From the NCBI RefSeq assembly GCF_000383955.1, contig NZ_KB913013.1:4607694-4671693 (forward strand): DNA of 64,000 nucleotides, read 5' to 3'. Source of the stretch: Rudanella lutea DSM 19387. GTDB taxonomy: Bacteria; Bacteroidota; Bacteroidia; Cytophagales; Spirosomataceae. The notes below the pieces were generated by a model. The model worked only from the letters and a program-made list of their open reading frames with translations, had not been told where the DNA came from and did not search any database. Both the position numbers and the translations under genes were made by a program. This document shows positions 8,312-16,908 of the stretch, piece after piece (within the stretch, counting starts at the first letter, position 1; each line of letters opens with the position of its first letter).

Positions 8312-9154
8312 TTAGAAAACCAGATTATCAATCAGGCGCACTTTGCCCAGATGAGCCGCCAGGCAAATAGCCGTTTGGCCGGGTGCCTGCATCTCCGATA
8401 CAGGTTGTAGCGTATCAGCATTGGCAACCTCTACATACTCAAGCCGGAAATGTGGCTGTTGTGAAAACAAGCCCGTGACGGCTGCTTTGGCCTGATTGGG
8501 GCTCTGACCTTCGAGCATCAGATCATGCGCAAGGGTCAGAGCCTGATGAATAATGGGGGCTTGTAGCCGTTCGTTGGGCGTGAGGTTTCGATTGCGCGAC
8601 GACATAGCGAGCCCGTCGGCTTCCCGGACGGTGTCGCAGCGAATAAGTTCAACCGGGAAGCTCAGATCGCGAATAAGCCGCCGTACAACGGCAATCTGTT
8701 GCAGGTCTTTCTGCCCAAAATAGGCCCGGTCGGGCTGAACCAGATTAAATAGTTTGGCTACTACAATGCCCACGCCGTTGAAGTGGCCGGGCCGGAAAGC
8801 CCCCTCCATCACCGTTTCGAGCTCGCCAAAATTCAGGCGGAGTTGCGGAGCTTCGGGGTACATTTCGTCGGCCGAGGGAAAAAATAATATATCCGTTCCA
8901 ACGCTTTGGAGCATTTCGGCGTCTTGTTCCAGTGTGCGCGGGTAGCGCGCCAGATCGTCGGGGTTATTAAACTGAACCGGATTCACAAACACGCTGGCGA
9001 CGACCAGATCGCATTCCTGCCGGGCGCGCCGGACCAAATCGAGGTGGCCTTCGTGCAAGGCACCCATGGTGGGTACGAAGCCCAGGGTCAGACCGGGAGT
9101 ATGTACGAGACGAATTTGCTGCCGAAGCGCGTGTACAGTGTCAATACGTTGCAT
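8312..9154 (-). CDS. panC: Pantoate--beta-alanine ligase (pantothenate synthetase)
   Basis: PanC condenses pantoate and beta-alanine with ATP through pantoyl-adenylate, the last step to pantothenate. The 280-aa protein starts MQRIDTVHALRQQ at 9154; fourteen further in-frame codons lie upstream but match nothing in the family. The HIGH-type ATP loop FVPTMGALHEGH is at residues 27-37. FVNPVQFNNPDDLARYPR, YFGQKDLQQ and MSSRNRNL are further family signatures. It diverges from the GT5-like gene with about 195 bases between starts. No panB or panD is present in the window. Confidence 0.96.
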   Translation of the reverse strand: MQRIDTVHALRQQIRLVHTPGLTLGFVPTMGALHEGHLDLVRRARQECDLVVASVFVNPVQFNNPDDLARYPRTLEQDAEMLQSVGTDILFFPSADEMYPEAPQLRLNFGELETVMEGAFRPGHFNGVGIVVAKLFNLVQPDRAYFGQKDLQQIAVVRRLIRDLSFPVELIRCDTVREADGLAMSSRNRNLTPNERLQAPIIHQALTLAHDLMLEGQSPNQAKAAVTGLFSQQPHFRLEYVEVANADTLQPVSEMQAPGQTAICLAAHLGKVRLIDNLVF

Positions 9155-9274
9155 AGAGGCAATCGGGAAAGGAGCAGGGCTCCGTGATGACGACAAAGTA
9201 CGGGCTAAGTTGAATAGGGCGAAAGACGAAGTCGTTTAAACGCGTTAAAATGGTAATTATTTAGGAGTTTATGA

Positions 9275-9305
9275 TTGAAATACGCAAAAAAATTGTATAA
9301 TTTTG
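9275..9305 (+). promoter_or_regulatory. Bacteroidota-type promoter for the GT5-like / DUF4270 unit
   Basis: TTG at 9275-9277 and TAATTTTG at 9298-9305, separated by 20 bases, match the -33 TTG / -7 TAnnTTTG arrangement. The box lies 43 bases before the ATG at 9349. This is the best two-part promoter I found in the window. Confidence 0.6.
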
Positions 9306-9348
9306 CAGATTTTCTATTTGCAAACTGTCATTTAGCGCCCGTCTTTTT

Positions 9349-10158
9349 ATGAGCAAACTTCGCATTCTGTACGTTGCCAGTGAGATAAACCCCTTCTTAA
9401 AAACCACCGAAGTAGCTGATTTTGTTCGTAAGTTGCCACAGGTCATGCAAGAGCGCGGCATGGAGATTCGGATTCTGGTACCGCGTTTTGGTCTGATCAA
9501 CGAGCGCAAGAACCGGCTGCATGAGGTGGTGCGGTTGTCGGGAATCAATATCTCGGTCGGTGACGAAGAAAAGCCCCTGATTATCAAGGTGGCGTCGATT
9601 CCGAATGCCAAGTTGCAGGTTTATTTTATCGATAACGAAGACTATTTCCAGCGGAAGTACGTTTTCCACGATAAGGAAAACCGGTTCTACGATGACAACG
9701 ACGAGCGCGCTATTTTCTTCTGTAAGGGAGCGCTGGAAACGGTGAAAAAACTTGGCTGGTCGCCGGATATTGTGCATTGCAACGACTGGATGACCGCCCT
9801 GATTCCGCTTTACCTCAAAACGACGTACAAAAACGACCCGATGTTTAAGGACTCGAAGTCGGTTTTTACAATCTACAACAATGCATTTGACCATCAGTTC
9901 AGCAGCGGGGAACTGATTGAAAAAGCAAAAATGCTCGACATTGACGACGAAATGCTGTCGGCGCTGAACACGGGCGATTACGAAGGATTTATCCGGGTTG
10001 GTGTGGCTTATGCCGACGCCGTGGTGAAAGCCGAAGAAGAAGTAAGTGAAAGTTTGAACGCCATTCTTAATGACATCCCCGACTACAAATTCGGTTCTAA
10101 CGAAGACGAAGATTTTGCCGACCGGTACTTCAACCTCTACACGCAACTGGCTGGGTAA
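9349..10158 (+). CDS. Glycogen/starch synthase N-domain (GT5) protein, short form
   Basis: A 269-aa protein that aligns by eye with only the N-terminal Rossmann domain of bacterial glycogen synthase: MSKLRILYVASEINPF, then FCKGALE, DIVHCNDWMTALIPLYLK and FTIYNNAFD. The usual KxGGL motif that contacts ADP-glucose is here K18-T-T-E, and the C-terminal GT-B domain is absent. Glycogen synthase activity is therefore doubtful; a regulatory or binding role is possible. Short forms beside DUF4270 and glmS are, as far as I recall, a recurring Bacteroidota arrangement. The acidic tail overlaps the start region of the DUF4270 gene. Confidence 0.85.
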   Translation: MSKLRILYVASEINPFLKTTEVADFVRKLPQVMQERGMEIRILVPRFGLINERKNRLHEVVRLSGINISVGDEEKPLIIKVASIPNAKLQVYFIDNEDYFQRKYVFHDKENRFYDDNDERAIFFCKGALETVKKLGWSPDIVHCNDWMTALIPLYLKTTYKNDPMFKDSKSVFTIYNNAFDHQFSSGELIEKAKMLDIDDEMLSALNTGDYEGFIRVGVAYADAVVKAEEEVSESLNAILNDIPDYKFGSNEDEDFADRYFNLYTQLAG

Positions 10159-11545
10159 AGCCACGCTGCTGGCTGGGGCCACCCTGAGCCTGCTGGCTTG
10201 CCAGGAACCCAGTGAAATTGGATTGGCGCCCACTACTCCGGTGGGCGTTTTTTTCAGCGATACCTTCTCGGTGGAACGCTCCACGGTTCTGCTCGATTCG
10301 GTGCAGAGCAACGGGCTGAGCGGGTTGCTTACCGGCCGCTATACCGACCCGATTTTCGGTAAAGGGCAGGCGGCTTCGTTTGCCCGGCTGGAGCTGAGTA
10401 CGGCCTTTACGGTAGTCGACAAAGACAAAAAGGTAGTGCCGACCGCGCAAATCGTGTACGACTCTACCCGGCTGGTGATGTCGTTGCAGCGCGAAAGCGG
10501 CTTCTCCTATTTCTACGGCGATACGTTGGTGCCGCAGCAACTGAGTGTGCATCGGCTCACCGAAGATATTGGCACGGCCAATTACGATATTCGGAACCGA
10601 ATTGGCTATGAGACGCAGCCGCTTGCCCGGTTTACGGTACGGCCCCGGCCGCGTACCACAACCGGCGATACGGCCCTAATTGCCCGCCTGCCCGACGCCA
10701 TTGGGCAAGATCTGATCAAGTTAGCCAATACCGCCGAGGGGAGCGATGCAACCAAGTTTCTGGCTCTGAACAAGAAGGGCCTTGCTGTAGTAACTTCCAC
10801 CGACCGGGCTTCACTGCTTCAGTTATCCCGTTTCTCATACATTGCGGTGTACTACCACGTACAGGGCGACACAACGGCGAGTTCGTACGGGTTTTTCCTG
10901 TCGGGCAACCGGTTTACCAACCTGACCGTCGACCGGGCGGGTACGCCGTTGGCGAGTCTCCGGGCAGGGCAGGCTCTGCCGTCGTCGGCCACCAACGGCC
11001 GGACGTTCGTACAGCCTATGACGGGTGTTACCACTCGCCTGACCTTCCCGAGCCTGTTGTCGATTGAAGAAAACCGGCGCGTAGGTATCAACCGGGCCGA
11101 TCTGGTGATTACACCGACCCAACCCGATGGTACGTTTCCGGGGGGCGGTTTGCCACCGTACATTGCTCTGGCCGAGGCCAACGGGTTCCAGATTGCCCGC
11201 TCGTCGCCTAACCGGGTGGTGCAATTGGTGCCGGTTTTCCCTGGTGTGGCTGTCAACACAACCGAATCTTCGTTTTACAGCCCGCAGGTGGTAGCATACA
11301 ACAGCCGTACGCGTGATTACACAATCAACATGACGGGCTACATACAGGCTATTCTGGCGGGTAAGCGACCCAACAACGGGCTGTATCTGCTGACACCCAT
11401 CAGCAGCGACATCGGGCCGGTGACTACGCAGGGGCTCTTACAACCGTCACGTCAGCAGATCTACCTGAACGACCGCGTTCAGCGCATGTTGCTGGATGGG
11501 AAGGCAAGCGCGAAGCTGGTGTTGTTCTTTACGTCGTCAAACTAA
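10070..11545 (+). CDS. DUF4270 family outer-membrane lipoprotein
   Basis: A protein of up to 491 aa with a lipoprotein signal ATLLAGATLSLLAC followed by QEPSEIGL, then the DUF4270 start (LVFFSDTFS-like strand, here GVFFSDTFSVERSTVLLDSV). A DUF4270 C-terminal pattern of repeated strands follows (MTGYIQAILAGK, GLYLLTPISS). The function of the domain is unknown; members are Bacteroidota surface lipoproteins. The start is uncertain. The only upstream ATG (10070) lies 89 bases inside the previous gene; TTG at 10115 would give a more normal signal peptide. Translational coupling with the GT5-like gene is likely. Confidence 0.82.
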   Translation: MTSPTTNSVLTKTKILPTGTSTSTRNWLGKATLLAGATLSLLACQEPSEIGLAPTTPVGVFFSDTFSVERSTVLLDSVQSNGLSGLLTGRYTDPIFGKGQAASFARLELSTAFTVVDKDKKVVPTAQIVYDSTRLVMSLQRESGFSYFYGDTLVPQQLSVHRLTEDIGTANYDIRNRIGYETQPLARFTVRPRPRTTTGDTALIARLPDAIGQDLIKLANTAEGSDATKFLALNKKGLAVVTSTDRASLLQLSRFSYIAVYYHVQGDTTASSYGFFLSGNRFTNLTVDRAGTPLASLRAGQALPSSATNGRTFVQPMTGVTTRLTFPSLLSIEENRRVGINRADLVITPTQPDGTFPGGGLPPYIALAEANGFQIARSSPNRVVQLVPVFPGVAVNTTESSFYSPQVVAYNSRTRDYTINMTGYIQAILAGKRPNNGLYLLTPISSDIGPVTTQGLLQPSRQQIYLNDRVQRMLLDGKASAKLVLFFTSSN

Positions 11546-11563
11546 GTACGAGTGCATAGTTTG

Positions 11564-11605
11564 CCCCGACTGGCCTCCGAAACAGACCAGCCGGGGCTTT
11601 TTATT
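11564..11605 (+). terminator. Terminator after DUF4270 gene
   Basis: An imperfect stem CCCCGACTGG ... CCAGCCGGGG followed by CTTTTTATTTT. Confidence 0.7.
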
Positions 11606-11835
11606 TTCTTAAACATGATCGGGTTATCATGATCGGGTCGGTTTAGACCGCCGAAACTCGTTATTTTACACCCCGAACGGCCGTTAAAGACGACCGATTA
11701 GCCCAACTTAAGTAGTGCATTGTTTTTAATTCCCGATTCAGGAGGCAGTTCATTTTGCCCAACTTGCTTGTTATAAGCTGGTTGTGAGAGAGCCGGAGGC
11801 TTAAAAGCGAAAAACCAAAAACATTTTTTAAAACC

Positions 11836-13674
11836 ATGTGCGGAATTGTGGCATATGTGGGACACCGCGAAGCGGCTCCCCTGGTCCTGAAGGGCCTCAA
11901 ACGACTCGAATATCGCGGGTACGACAGCGCAGGTATTGCCCTGCTCAACGGAAACGGCCTGAAGGTGTATAAGAAAAAAGGAAAAGTAACCGATCTGGAA
12001 GGCGAGCTCGTTGGTAAGGAGTTGCACGCCACCATCGGGATGGGCCACACGCGTTGGGCTACCCACGGCGAACCCAACGATGCCAACGCACACCCGCATT
12101 ACTCGTTTCACCGCAAGCTGGCCATTATCCACAACGGCATTATCGAAAACTACGCGGCTATCAAGAAAAGCCTGCTGGCCAAAGGGCGCGAGTTTCGGTC
12201 GGAGACGGATACCGAAGTGCTCATTCAGTTTATCGAAGACATTCAGGAGAATACCGGTTCATCGCTTGAAGAGGCCGTTCGGCTGGCGTTGCAGGAGGTT
12301 GTGGGGGCGTATGCCATTGTGGTGATTTCAGAAGATAACCCCACGCAACTGGTAGCCGCCCGCAAAGGGAGCCCGCTGGTGATCGGGGTGGGCGAAAACG
12401 AGTTTTTCTTCGCGTCGGATGCCTCGCCTATTATCGAATACACTAAAGATGTGGTGTACCTCGACGATTACGAAATTGCCGTAGTGCGCGAAGGCGAGCT
12501 GAAAATCGTGACGCTCGAAAATGCCGAAAAAACGCCCTATGTGCAAAAGGTAGAGCTGGAGCTGGAAGCGATTGAAAAAGGCGGCTTCGACCACTTCATG
12601 CTCAAGGAAATCTTTGAACAGCCACGTTCGATTGCCGACTCCATGCGCGGGCGCGTCAACGCCGACGAAGGAACCCTGCAGTTGGGTGGCCTCCGCGATT
12701 ACATGGACAAACTGGCCAAGTCGAAGCGGATTGTGATTGTCGGTTGTGGCACCTCGTGGCACGCGGGGCTGGTAGCCGAGTATATTTTTGAGGAGTTGGC
12801 CCGGATTCCGGTCGAGGTGGAGTACGCGTCGGAGTTTCGGTACCGCAACCCGATTATCAAAGAAGGCGATATTGTGATTGCGATTTCGCAATCGGGCGAA
12901 ACAGCCGATACGTTGGCGGCCATCGAGCTGGCGAAGTCGAAAGGAGCAACCATTTTCGGGGTTTGCAACGTCGTGGGCTCGTCGATCGCCCGGGCTACCC
13001 ACGCGGGGGCTTACACGCACGCCGGTCCCGAAATCGGGGTGGCGAGCACCAAAGCCTTTACGGCGCAGGTAACCGTACTGACGCTGATGGCCTTAGCCGC
13101 GGCTCAGCGCAAAGGCACCCTTTCCGACTCGTTGTTTCGGCAGTTGCTGGCTGAGCTGGAAAGCATCCCGGCCAAGGTGGAGCGGGTGTTGCAGGCCGCC
13201 GACAAAGTGAAAGAGATTGCCCGTATTTTTACGTACGCCCGCAATTTCATTTATCTGGGCCGGGGTCTCAACTTCCCCGTGGCGCTCGAAGGAGCCCTGA
13301 AACTGAAAGAAATCAGCTACATCCACGCCGAAGGCTACCCGGCCGCCGAGATGAAACACGGCCCCATTGCCCTCATCGACGAGGATATGCCGGTGGTGGT
13401 CAATGCAACGCAGGACAGCTCGTACGAGAAAGTGGTGTCGAATATTCAGGAGGTAAAGGCCCGCAAAGGCCGCGTTATCGCCATCACGACCGAGGGCGAC
13501 ACCAACCTGCCCGGCATGGTCGATTTTGTGATTGAGATTCCGAAGGTGCACGAAATTCTGATGCCGCTCGTATCGGTGATTCCGTTGCAGCTGCTGGCTT
13601 ACGACATCGCCGTGCTACGCGGCCGCAACGTCGATCAGCCCCGTAACCTGGCCAAGTCGGTGACGGTGGAATAA
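11836..13674 (+). CDS. glmS: Glutamine--fructose-6-phosphate aminotransferase (isomerizing)
   Basis: GlmS makes glucosamine-6-phosphate from fructose-6-phosphate and glutamine, the entry to UDP-GlcNAc, peptidoglycan and lipid A. The 612-aa protein starts MCGIVAYVGHR; after Met removal Cys is the N-terminal nucleophile of the class II amidotransferase domain (about 1-225, with GMGHTRWATHGEPND). Two SIS isomerase domains follow (IVIVGCGTSWHAG, IAISQSGETADTLAA, then IYLGRGLNFPVALEGALKLKE). The C-terminus LAKSVTVE is the conserved swivel tail. The 290-base upstream gap shows no glmS ribozyme core that I can recognise. Confidence 0.98.
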   Translation: MCGIVAYVGHREAAPLVLKGLKRLEYRGYDSAGIALLNGNGLKVYKKKGKVTDLEGELVGKELHATIGMGHTRWATHGEPNDANAHPHYSFHRKLAIIHNGIIENYAAIKKSLLAKGREFRSETDTEVLIQFIEDIQENTGSSLEEAVRLALQEVVGAYAIVVISEDNPTQLVAARKGSPLVIGVGENEFFFASDASPIIEYTKDVVYLDDYEIAVVREGELKIVTLENAEKTPYVQKVELELEAIEKGGFDHFMLKEIFEQPRSIADSMRGRVNADEGTLQLGGLRDYMDKLAKSKRIVIVGCGTSWHAGLVAEYIFEELARIPVEVEYASEFRYRNPIIKEGDIVIAISQSGETADTLAAIELAKSKGATIFGVCNVVGSSIARATHAGAYTHAGPEIGVASTKAFTAQVTVLTLMALAAAQRKGTLSDSLFRQLLAELESIPAKVERVLQAADKVKEIARIFTYARNFIYLGRGLNFPVALEGALKLKEISYIHAEGYPAAEMKHGPIALIDEDMPVVVNATQDSSYEKVVSNIQEVKARKGRVIAITTEGDTNLPGMVDFVIEIPKVHEILMPLVSVIPLQLLAYDIAVLRGRNVDQPRNLAKSVTVE

Positions 13675-13714
13675 ATTTTGTAAATTGCTCAGGTAAGGCG
13701 TAAACAGCAGCGAT

Positions 13715-14278
13715 ATGGAGACGATCACCAGACCGATGACGTATGATGAGTTCCGGGCAATGGAGTTTTCGGCCGAAGAGGAGAAAGCGAACGTCTTTGA
13801 ACTCATAGATGGCGAAATAGTGGCTAAGAATCATCCTACCGTAACGCACCAGCGTATACTGGCTAAGTTGCATTTGTTATTGGGGAATCATGTTCTCCTG
13901 AATAAGCTTGGAGAGGTCATTTTCGCTCCCTTTGGAGTCGTCCCTGAGCCGAATACCGACGTGCAGCCGGATTTGTTTGTGGTGCTCGATGCCAACCTAC
14001 CCAATTTGCAGGAGGACGGTTTCTTCGGTGCGCCCGATCTGGTGGTAGAGATTATTTCGCCTTCGTCTATCAAGCTGGATCGCAACACCAAGTTCAAGCT
14101 CTACGAGCGAACAGGTGTGGCCGAATACTGGATTGTTGATCCGCGTAACCAGAGTATCGAAGTGTACGGGCGCACAACCGCCGGGTTCGATCTGGTTTCG
14201 TTTGCGGCCGAGAGCGGCACCGTCGAGTCCGGCGTGCTGGCTGGCTTAAGCATAGATGTAACAACGGTTTTTGCCTGA
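13715..14278 (+). CDS. Uma2 family (DUF820) PD-(D/E)XK nuclease-like protein
   Basis: A 187-aa protein with the Uma2 layout: MTYDEFRAM at the start, E29 in FELIDGEIV, D86 in QPDLFVV, the E112-x-I core in DLVVEIISPSS, and EYWIVDP. The acidic residues and a following Lys (K127 region) are the expected restriction-endonuclease-fold active site. The role of this family is not established; members are often multicopy in cyanobacteria and Cytophagales. It starts 40 bases after glmS and may be read through from it, and ends before a GC-rich terminator. Confidence 0.85.
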   Translation: METITRPMTYDEFRAMEFSAEEEKANVFELIDGEIVAKNHPTVTHQRILAKLHLLLGNHVLLNKLGEVIFAPFGVVPEPNTDVQPDLFVVLDANLPNLQEDGFFGAPDLVVEIISPSSIKLDRNTKFKLYERTGVAEYWIVDPRNQSIEVYGRTTAGFDLVSFAAESGTVESGVLAGLSIDVTTVFA

Positions 14279-14303
14279 TAAGACGCAGTTGATCTTTTGT
14301 CGA

Positions 14304-14338
14304 GGTCGGTCGGGGAGCCCCCGGCCGACCTTTTTTTT
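14304..14338 (+). terminator. Terminator after Uma2 gene
   Basis: A GC-rich stem (GGTCGG..CGGGG with CCCC..CCGACC) followed directly by T8. Confidence 0.85.
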
Positions 14339-14411
14339 CGCACTCAGGCAACCCTTCGGCTGATGGCTGCATTTCTGTCATTGAAACGCATCAAACCCGA
14401 CACACTTCTCA

Positions 14412-14969
14412 ATGCTCCAACAACTGATCGAACAATGCCAGCTTGGTAACGGCTTCGCCCAACGGCGGCTGTACGATCAGTACGCTAATCGGTTGTTTCG
14501 AGTGGGGTTGCGGTACGTGCGGCACGAGGCCGATGCCGAAGAGGTGCTGATGAATGCGTTCCTGAAAATATTCAGAAGCCTGAGTGGGTTTGTGTATCGC
14601 GACGATAAAGGGCTGGAAGCCTGGATGAAGCGGGTCGTAACCAACGAGGCCTTACAGTTTCTGCGGGCCAGACAGTCGCTGCCGTTGTTTGCGGGAGCCG
14701 AAGCCGACGAGCCCCCGGCGACCCCCACAGACTTGCCCGATGCCGGCCTGGATGCCGAACAAATCTACGACCTGATCCGGCAGTTGCCGCCCGGCTACCG
14801 AACAGTGTTTAACCTGTACGCCATCGACGGGTATTCGCATCGCGAAATTGCCGAACAGCTTTGCATTTCTGAAAACACATCCAAGTCGCAACTAAGCAAG
14901 GCGCGGGCCTTATTACAGAGTTGGCTAACCACAAATGGGTATGAACACGAATCCCGACGAACGTCTTGA
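14412..14969 (+). CDS. ECF-type RNA polymerase sigma factor
   Basis: A 185-aa sigma-70 family member with only regions 2 and 4. Region 2 (about 20-85) includes FRVGLRYVRHEADAEEVLMNAFLKIF, the region 2.2 core with the DAEE motif, and EAWMKRVVTNEALQFLRARQ. After a Pro-rich linker, region 4 (about 118-175) has LIRQLPPGYRTVFNLYAIDGYSHREIAEQLCISENTSKSQLSKARALL. It overlaps the start of the next gene, which codes for a membrane-anchored anti-sigma-like protein. The target promoter is unknown. Confidence 0.93.
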   Translation: MLQQLIEQCQLGNGFAQRRLYDQYANRLFRVGLRYVRHEADAEEVLMNAFLKIFRSLSGFVYRDDKGLEAWMKRVVTNEALQFLRARQSLPLFAGAEADEPPATPTDLPDAGLDAEQIYDLIRQLPPGYRTVFNLYAIDGYSHREIAEQLCISENTSKSQLSKARALLQSWLTTNGYEHESRRTS

Positions 14970-15702
14970 CCAACGCATTCGGCAGGTGCTCGATCAACTG
15001 CCCGATGCCCCCCCGCCGGGCTCTACGTTTGATGCCGGGCGGCTTTGGGAGCAATTACGTCCCGAATTAACGGCCGCGCCAGTAACCCAGCCAAAGCGTC
15101 CCGCCCCGGTATGGTGGGCATTGGCGGCTGCCTGTATAGGCTTGGTTCTGGGCGGAATGTGGCTGTACAACGATCAGGACGACCAATCGGCGCAGGTGGA
15201 GGCTGGGCGATTACCGGCTCAGAAACAAAGCAACGCATCCCAACCGCCCGTAACCCTGGCGCCCAAACCAGATAAACCCGAAACCGTAGCTCACCGCCAA
15301 CGGGAGACTGAACGCATCCAATCGAGTGGTAACCGCGTCGCTACCCGATCTGTATCGGAGGAAAAGAACCCTGACACGCCCGTTAGCCGGTCGGTGGTGT
15401 CACCGACGTTGCCTGCAAGTACACCGGATGAGCACGTAGCCCATGTGACAGAATCCCCCAGCCCCATCCCATCGGTAGCCGAACGGACACTGGCCCCGGC
15501 CCCGGTACCCGCCAAACGCCGGTTTCGGGTGGTGCACGAAAACGAACTGCTGACCGACGAAGGAAACTACTGGGTTAGAAATGGAAGTGGAGGTCGCGCC
15601 GAGCGGTTTGTGCGGCTTGGCTCTGGCAATACGCTCTCGGCGGCATCTGATGAGACCCCGGCTCAACTTCAAGTGCCTTTACAGCGAAAACAAACACAAT
15701 AA
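14941..15702 (+). CDS. Single-pass membrane protein, probable anti-sigma factor
   Basis: About 253 aa. A short cytoplasmic N-terminus with helical RLDQRIRQVLDQLPDAPPPGSTFD is followed by one membrane helix (VWWALAAACIGLVLGGMWLY, about residues 60-80). Next comes a Pro/Ser/Thr-rich low-complexity periplasmic linker and a small conserved-looking tail (RRFRVVHENELLTDEGNYWV). No zinc ZAS motif is visible. The call rests on topology and on the 29-base overlap with the upstream ECF sigma gene. ATG 14935 two codons earlier is an alternative start. Confidence 0.7.
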   Translation: MNTNPDERLDQRIRQVLDQLPDAPPPGSTFDAGRLWEQLRPELTAAPVTQPKRPAPVWWALAAACIGLVLGGMWLYNDQDDQSAQVEAGRLPAQKQSNASQPPVTLAPKPDKPETVAHRQRETERIQSSGNRVATRSVSEEKNPDTPVSRSVVSPTLPASTPDEHVAHVTESPSPIPSVAERTLAPAPVPAKRRFRVVHENELLTDEGNYWVRNGSGGRAERFVRLGSGNTLSAASDETPAQLQVPLQRKQTQ

Positions 15703-16803
15703 ATGATACGATCAACCTTTCGAATCGCTATGCTCCTGTTAGGCATAGCCGGGACTACTATGGCCCAACCAATCGACTCGCACCTGGCAGGTCCCGGCAA
15801 ACGAGGTCGCTTCGACGGCATAAGCCACATTGAGGTCGATCTGGGGCAGAAAAATGCGCTCGTCATTGGGTTTCAGATTTTTACCCAGCTCGAAGCCCGA
15901 AAAAATATCGACTCGGTGCTACGCCTGTTTGTGGCCGATTACCGAAAAATAGCCGACACCACGCAGAACCCCGTTCAGGCCATACATACGCTGTTTCGGC
16001 TGGGGAGCACCGCCCGTACAATCGAAGTACGGCAGCATTCGCAGCCGGTCAGTGCTTATCGATTTCTGGAGGGCCGGTCGGAACCTGTACTGGTCAAATC
16101 GCGGCAGGATACGCTACAGGTAGTGTGGTCGCTGGAGCCGCAAAAGGTCTACGACTTTAGCCTGTACGTGCTGGTCAACAGCCTGAGTACCCTCGACCGG
16201 TTGTTGGCCGAGGGTGGGGTTAACCAAAAAGTACAGGAAGCCATGCAGGCTGTCAGGGGGTATAAAGGGCATGACCTGACCAACTCCAAAATGTCGTTTG
16301 ATCTGCGCTACCGGCGCGAAGGCAACTCCATCGGTACCCATTTTATGAGCCCTGGCCTGGCCAAAGCACCTTTTCTCAGTTTTCAGCCGAGCTTCGGTGC
16401 GGGCCTGATTCGGAGTCAATTGGTGCCTTCGCTCAAACTGGATGTACAGTTTGTGCCGTCGCGATTTAAAGGAGTTGGGTACTCGGTTGGCTATTTGTCG
16501 AACTTCTTTTTTCAGAATCCGGCCGATGGGCGCGGGCTCATTGGGCGAAACGATTTTCTGACCGCCAGTGTCGCGTTTTACCGCCCCTCCGCCGACGGCC
16601 GGGGCCCTGCCTTCGACCGGCTTCGCACGAGCCTGTCGGTCGGGATGCTGGTACACCGCAAAGGAGATTATTTTGCGCCAAACACCATTCGGCTGAGTGG
16701 CACGCTGTACCAGAAAGGCCTGATCCGAATTGAGCCGGAGCTGTATATGAACGGCTTTTTCAAGCAGGTGTACCCCGGTGTACGTATCGGTTTTGGGTTG
16801 TAA
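15703..16803 (+). CDS. Exported protein, probable outer-membrane beta-barrel
   Basis: A 366-aa protein of no recognised family. Residues 1-21 are a signal peptide ending TTMAQ. The first half contains alternating strand segments and a helical stretch; the second half (about 215-366) has repeated amphipathic strands with Gly/aromatic ends (FQPSFGAGLIRSQLVPSLKLDVQFVP split by turns) and terminates VRIGFGL, as an outer-membrane barrel would. Its ATG follows the preceding stop codon without a gap (TAAATG), so it is the third gene of the sigma/anti-sigma operon and may be sensor or target of that system. Confidence 0.7.
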   Translation: MIRSTFRIAMLLLGIAGTTMAQPIDSHLAGPGKRGRFDGISHIEVDLGQKNALVIGFQIFTQLEARKNIDSVLRLFVADYRKIADTTQNPVQAIHTLFRLGSTARTIEVRQHSQPVSAYRFLEGRSEPVLVKSRQDTLQVVWSLEPQKVYDFSLYVLVNSLSTLDRLLAEGGVNQKVQEAMQAVRGYKGHDLTNSKMSFDLRYRREGNSIGTHFMSPGLAKAPFLSFQPSFGAGLIRSQLVPSLKLDVQFVPSRFKGVGYSVGYLSNFFFQNPADGRGLIGRNDFLTASVAFYRPSADGRGPAFDRLRTSLSVGMLVHRKGDYFAPNTIRLSGTLYQKGLIRIEPELYMNGFFKQVYPGVRIGFGL

Positions 16804-16860
16804 GTTAACGTGAATAAAGCGTAAGGCCAATCACAGGTAGCTGTATCACAAATAGTTAAT

Positions 16861-16893
16861 GGCTGATGCTTAGCTAAGCATCAGCCATTTTTA
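16861..16893 (+). terminator. Terminator after the sigma operon
   Basis: A perfect 12-bp stem GGCTGATGCTTA-GC-TAAGCATCAGCC followed by ATTTTTAA, lying between two convergent genes. Confidence 0.88.
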
Positions 16894-16908
16894 ATAACTC
16901 GCGTTACA

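Noticed and set aside
10070-10158. Frameshift joining the GT5-like gene and the DUF4270 gene into one protein
   Set aside because: The first protein ends naturally after an acidic tail and the second has its own lipoprotein signal, so two separate proteins are more likely.
11606-11835. glmS ribozyme upstream of glmS
   Set aside because: The ribozyme is known from Firmicutes, and I see no conserved core or pseudoknot-forming segments here.
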